Assembly (NCBI RefSeq): GCF_000421465.1
Contig: NZ_ATXB01000001.1
Span: 2,449,001 to 2,513,000, forward strand
Length of the DNA stretch: 64,000 bases
From: Methylohalobius crimeensis 10Ki
GTDB lineage: Bacteria; Pseudomonadota; Gammaproteobacteria; Methylococcales; Methylothermaceae
Reading direction: 5' to 3'
Shown: positions 58,452 through 64,000 of the stretch, one piece after another
How the letters are laid out: each line of letters opens with the position of its first letter
Numbering within the stretch: position 1 is the first letter of the stretch
Notes under the pieces: model-generated
The model's database searches: none
Seen by the model: only the letters and a program-made list of their open reading frames with translations
Told to the model about the DNA's origin: nothing
Position numbers and translations under genes: made by a program

Positions 58452-59219
58452 CTATCCCAGTCGGCCCATGATATCCGCCAGCGTGGGGGTCGCCAACCCC
58501 GCTTGGCGGGCTTCCGCCAGCACCCGCTCCAGCCGCAGCCTCGCGCTGCGGCCGGTGCAGCCACGGTCGGGACAATCCTCGATCCCCGCCGCCATTCCCG
58601 CAATCAGCGGCTCCCGCGGCAAAGGTTGACCGGCGCGCCATTCCAGCACGCTCAACACTTCCGTCGCCACTTGGCGGGCGAATATTCGGTGGTTTTGCCA
58701 CAGCGCCCCCACCGTCCCGCCGACCGCCAATCCGGCGATATTGACGGTGAGAATGTAAAGGCTTTTCTTGGCCAGCTCGAACAAAAGCGCTTGTTCATCG
58801 GCCAGGATACGGGTGGGAATCCCCACCTCGGTCAGGGCTTCGGTCAATGCTTCAGCACCGGGACCATACACCGGCGTATCCAGAATATTGGTCAGCACCA
58901 TCCCCGGTTTTTTTTCGAACCAAACCACTGCCACGGTGACTTCGGAGAGGCCATGACGCCGCCAGTCACGGGGCATCAATTCGTTCTGGAGCAATCCCAG
59001 CCGATTACGCCAGGGAGCCGGTAAATCCGACAATAGGGGATGGAGGTCGGCCTCGCCCACAGTCACCAACACCAAGGCGGCATCGGGCAGACGACGACTT
59101 TCCGAAGCCATGTCCGAACCTCGAACGATGGGATAAACCGGGTAACCGGCGCGCAGAAAACCGCGTGCGAATATCCCGCCCAATTCGCCGATGCCGATCA
59201 GAACGATAGGAGGCTTCAT
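58452..59219 (-). CDS. ketopantoate reductase-like NAD(P)-binding protein
   Basis: A 255-residue protein with an N-terminal Rossmann motif IVLIGIGELGGIFARGFLRAGY and a helical C-terminal part with AKKSLYILTVNIAGLAVGG (Lys in the position of the ApbA/PanE catalytic Lys) similar to ketopantoate reductases. It is shorter and diverged, so PanE activity is uncertain. ATG 59219 is chosen, as AAGGA lies ten bases upstream; ATG 59228 sits against that site. Confidence 0.7.
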   Translation of the reverse strand: MKPPIVLIGIGELGGIFARGFLRAGYPVYPIVRGSDMASESRRLPDAALVLVTVGEADLHPLLSDLPAPWRNRLGLLQNELMPRDWRRHGLSEVTVAVVWFEKKPGMVLTNILDTPVYGPGAEALTEALTEVGIPTRILADEQALLFELAKKSLYILTVNIAGLAVGGTVGALWQNHRIFARQVATEVLSVLEWRAGQPLPREPLIAGMAAGIEDCPDRGCTGRSARLRLERVLAEARQAGLATPTLADIMGRLG

Positions 59220-59282
59220 GGTTTTCATTTCCTTTAGGCGAATCAGTCGATAAAAGAGCAACTCATCGAGAACGACAACTGG

Positions 59283-62317
<3,035 letters not shown>

Positions 62318-62333
62318 CACGAGGCAGGTCTAA

Positions 62334-63110
62334 ATGCGTAGGGTCATCTTCAATCAAAAGGGCGGCGTGGGCAAATCCACCATCACTTGCAATCTGGCGG
62401 CCATCGCCGCGGCGGAAGGCAAATCCACCCTGGTGGTGGACCTGGACATCCAGGGCAATTCGACCCATTACTTGCTGGGGTCGAAAATCGAAGATCCGGA
62501 GGAAACCCTGGCCAAATTCTTCCGCGAAACCTTGAGTATCAACCCGTTCGCCAAAAATCAAAAGTCATCGGCGCGGGAATTGATCCAGAGTACGCCTTTT
62601 CCGAATCTGCATTTGCTCGCTTCCCATCCGGAAATGGAACCGCTCCAGAGCCGCCTCGAATCGCGCTACAAGATTTACAAGCTGCGCGAGGCCTTGGAAC
62701 AGCTCAACGATTTCGATTATATTTTCATCGACACCCCGCCGATTCTCAACTTTTATAGCCGCTCGGCGCTGATCTCGGCCGAGAAATGCCTGATTCCGTT
62801 CGACTGCGACGCTTTCTCCCGCGACGCGCTATACAAATTGCTCGAGGCCGTCACCGAAGTGAAACTGGACCACAATCCCGACCTGGAAGTGGAAGGGGTG
62901 GTGGTCAATCAATTCCAAAGCCGCGCCCGCCTGCCCCAGCAATTGGTGGAGGAACTGACCAAAGAGGGGCACCCGGTGCTGTCCGCCCGCATCTCTCCCT
63001 CGGTCAAGGTACGCGAATCCCACAGTCAGGCCAAGCCGTTGATCCATTACGCGCCCGAGCACAAGTTGACCGAGGAATTCCGGGCCTTGTATCAAGAATT
63101 GCACGGTTAA
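62334..63110 (+). CDS. ParA family ATPase
   Basis: A 258-residue deviant Walker ATPase: FNQKGGVGKSTITCNLAAIA, VVDLDIQGNSTHYLLG (Walker A') and YIFIDTPPIL (Walker B). The C-terminal part ends PLIHYAPEHKLTEEFRALY. No ParB or parS is adjacent, so it is likely an orphan positioning or partition ATPase rather than the chromosomal ParA. RBS GAGGCAGG precedes ATG 62334. The next gene begins directly after its stop. Confidence 0.9.
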   Translation: MRRVIFNQKGGVGKSTITCNLAAIAAAEGKSTLVVDLDIQGNSTHYLLGSKIEDPEETLAKFFRETLSINPFAKNQKSSARELIQSTPFPNLHLLASHPEMEPLQSRLESRYKIYKLREALEQLNDFDYIFIDTPPILNFYSRSALISAEKCLIPFDCDAFSRDALYKLLEAVTEVKLDHNPDLEVEGVVVNQFQSRARLPQQLVEELTKEGHPVLSARISPSVKVRESHSQAKPLIHYAPEHKLTEEFRALYQELHG

Positions 63111-64000
63111 ATGAGGTTGATATTGCGCTTTATCCCCACCCTGAAAACCCGATCGGAACGGCCGCGGAAATTCGCCCCCCACCGTCGTCGTCCCTGGTTG
63201 TATCTCGCGGCCTTGATGTGCCTGCCCTTCTCCGCCCACGCCGCCGCATCCCAATTGACCATCGGCGCCCTGGCCTACGGCACCCTCAATTGGGAATTGA
63301 CGGTGGTGGAACGGGAAGGGCTCGATAAGCAACACGGATTCGATTTGAAGATCCGTGAACTGGCCAACCCCCAGGCAGGTAGAATCGCTCTGCAAAGCGG
63401 CTCGGCCGATCTCATCGTCACCGACTGGCTGTGGGTGGCTCGGCAGCGCAACCGGGGCTCCGATTTCACCGTCATCCCCTATTCCCTCACCCACGGCGCC
63501 CTGGTCGTCCCCCCCGAGTCGCCGATTCGATCGATTCGCGATCTGGCGGGTCGTCGGCTCGGAATCGCCGGCGGCGCCTTGGACAAAAACTGGCTGCTGC
63601 TCCAGGCGCTTGCCCAGCAACGGCACCAACTGAATCTGGCCGAGGATTCCCGGCCGGTTTTCGGGGCGCCGCCGCTGCTCAGTCAACAACTCCTTCGGGG
63701 ACGCATGGACGCGCTGTTGACCTACTGGCATTACGCCGCCCCCCTGGAGGCGAAGGGTTACCGGCGTCTGCTCACCGGCGGGGATTTGCTCGAAGCCTTG
63801 GATGTCACCCCACCCATTCCCACCCTCGGTTACGTATTTCGGCAGACCTTCGCCGAGCGTGCTCCGGACACCGTGGAAGCCTTCTGGAATACCGCCTTCC
63901 AGGCCAAACAAGCCATTTGCACCGACGACCGCGTTTGGAGCTACATTGCACCCATGACCGGAAGCGAAGATTCCGATGTTCAAGCCTTGCTGCGCCGGCG
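63111..64000 (+). CDS. ABC transporter substrate-binding protein (SsuA/NMT1-like), 3' end outside window
   Basis: The frame from ATG 63111 runs off the window (296 codons visible). A basic N-terminus and hydrophobic stretch WLYLAALMCLPFSAHAAA form a signal peptide. The mature part is a type 2 periplasmic binding protein: LTIGALAYGTLNWELTVVER, ALQSGSADLIVTDWLWVARQ, IRSIRDLAGRRLGIAGG, RGRMDALLTYWHYAAPLEAKGY. Such proteins bind sulfonates, nitrate or pyrimidine precursors. The start is next to the ParA stop, a curious pairing. Confidence 0.85.
   Translation, partial: MRLILRFIPTLKTRSERPRKFAPHRRRPWLYLAALMCLPFSAHAAASQLTIGALAYGTLNWELTVVEREGLDKQHGFDLKIRELANPQAGRIALQSGSADLIVTDWLWVARQRNRGSDFTVIPYSLTHGALVVPPESPIRSIRDLAGRRLGIAGGALDKNWLLLQALAQQRHQLNLAEDSRPVFGAPPLLSQQLLRGRMDALLTYWHYAAPLEAKGYRRLLTGGDLLEALDVTPPIPTLGYVFRQTFAERAPDTVEAFWNTAFQAKQAICTDDRVWSYIAPMTGSEDSDVQALLRR

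Overview
This window reads as chromosomal DNA of a moderately GC-rich gammaproteobacterium. The RecBCD genes, UbiG, the ubiG-phosphatase-yciK gene order, the adjacent yffB-dapE pair and two-gene ergothioneine synthesis all point there. A PQQ-linked alcohol-oxidation ABC cassette (PedA/PedC type), a periplasmic PQQ-type sugar dehydrogenase, glycogen phosphorylase and an OFA-family transporter would suit a methylotroph or methanotroph (Methylococcales-like). That lineage call is inference; no methane or methanol oxidation gene lies in the window.

Layout. 1-5722 (+): a translationally coupled chain of a beta-propeller protein (cut by the window start), an ABC ATPase and permease, then rfbBACD for dTDP-L-rhamnose. 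5881-11003 (-): a diguanylate cyclase, then mtaD-ubiG-mupP/gph-yciK-sufT with overlapping starts and stops. 11022-13405 (+): mtnA, trmL and an SDR. 13408-14164: a DUF433/DUF5615 toxin-antitoxin pair between two direct repeats. 14177-17617 (-): a membrane protein and glgP. 17717-17962: a strong promoter, tRNA-Arg, tRNA-Asn and a terminator. 18025-21090 (-): OFA-type MFS transporter and PQQ-type dehydrogenase. 21340-23500: a group II intron-type reverse transcriptase flanked by hairpin-bearing inverted repeats, followed by an orphan copy of the MFS leader. 23567-26897: DHDPS-like, U32-like and glutamate-dehydrogenase-like genes. 27123-28344: an IS630 element. 28380-35047: hydrolase, GH57, two fused double-CrcB fluoride channels around a DUF190 gene, and a P-type ATPase. 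35201-38773 (-): dapC-dapD-yffB-dapE. 38971-41261 (+): egtB-egtD. 41287-56481: mostly minus strand, GNAT-nitrilase, recC, then a vapBC pair, BCCT transporter, universal stress protein and DUF697 gene, then recB, recD, a SCO1 lipoprotein and DUF3754. 56637-64000: patatin, ketopantoate-reductase-like gene, membrane protein, leuS, and a ParA ATPase plus a solute-binding protein running off the end.

The most unusual signals are: (1) two bacterial genes that each join a normal CrcB/Fluc half to a degenerate second half lacking its first helix, which by topology should give a single-chain inverted pseudo-dimer like eukaryotic FEX; (2) five copies of a GC-rich palindrome inserted in frame in recB and recD; (3) a 56-bp repeat with compensatory hairpin changes bracketing the reverse transcriptase gene; (4) an uncharacterised DHDPS/U32/GDH-like gene group; and (5) a recBCD locus split by about 3.4 kb of accessory genes.
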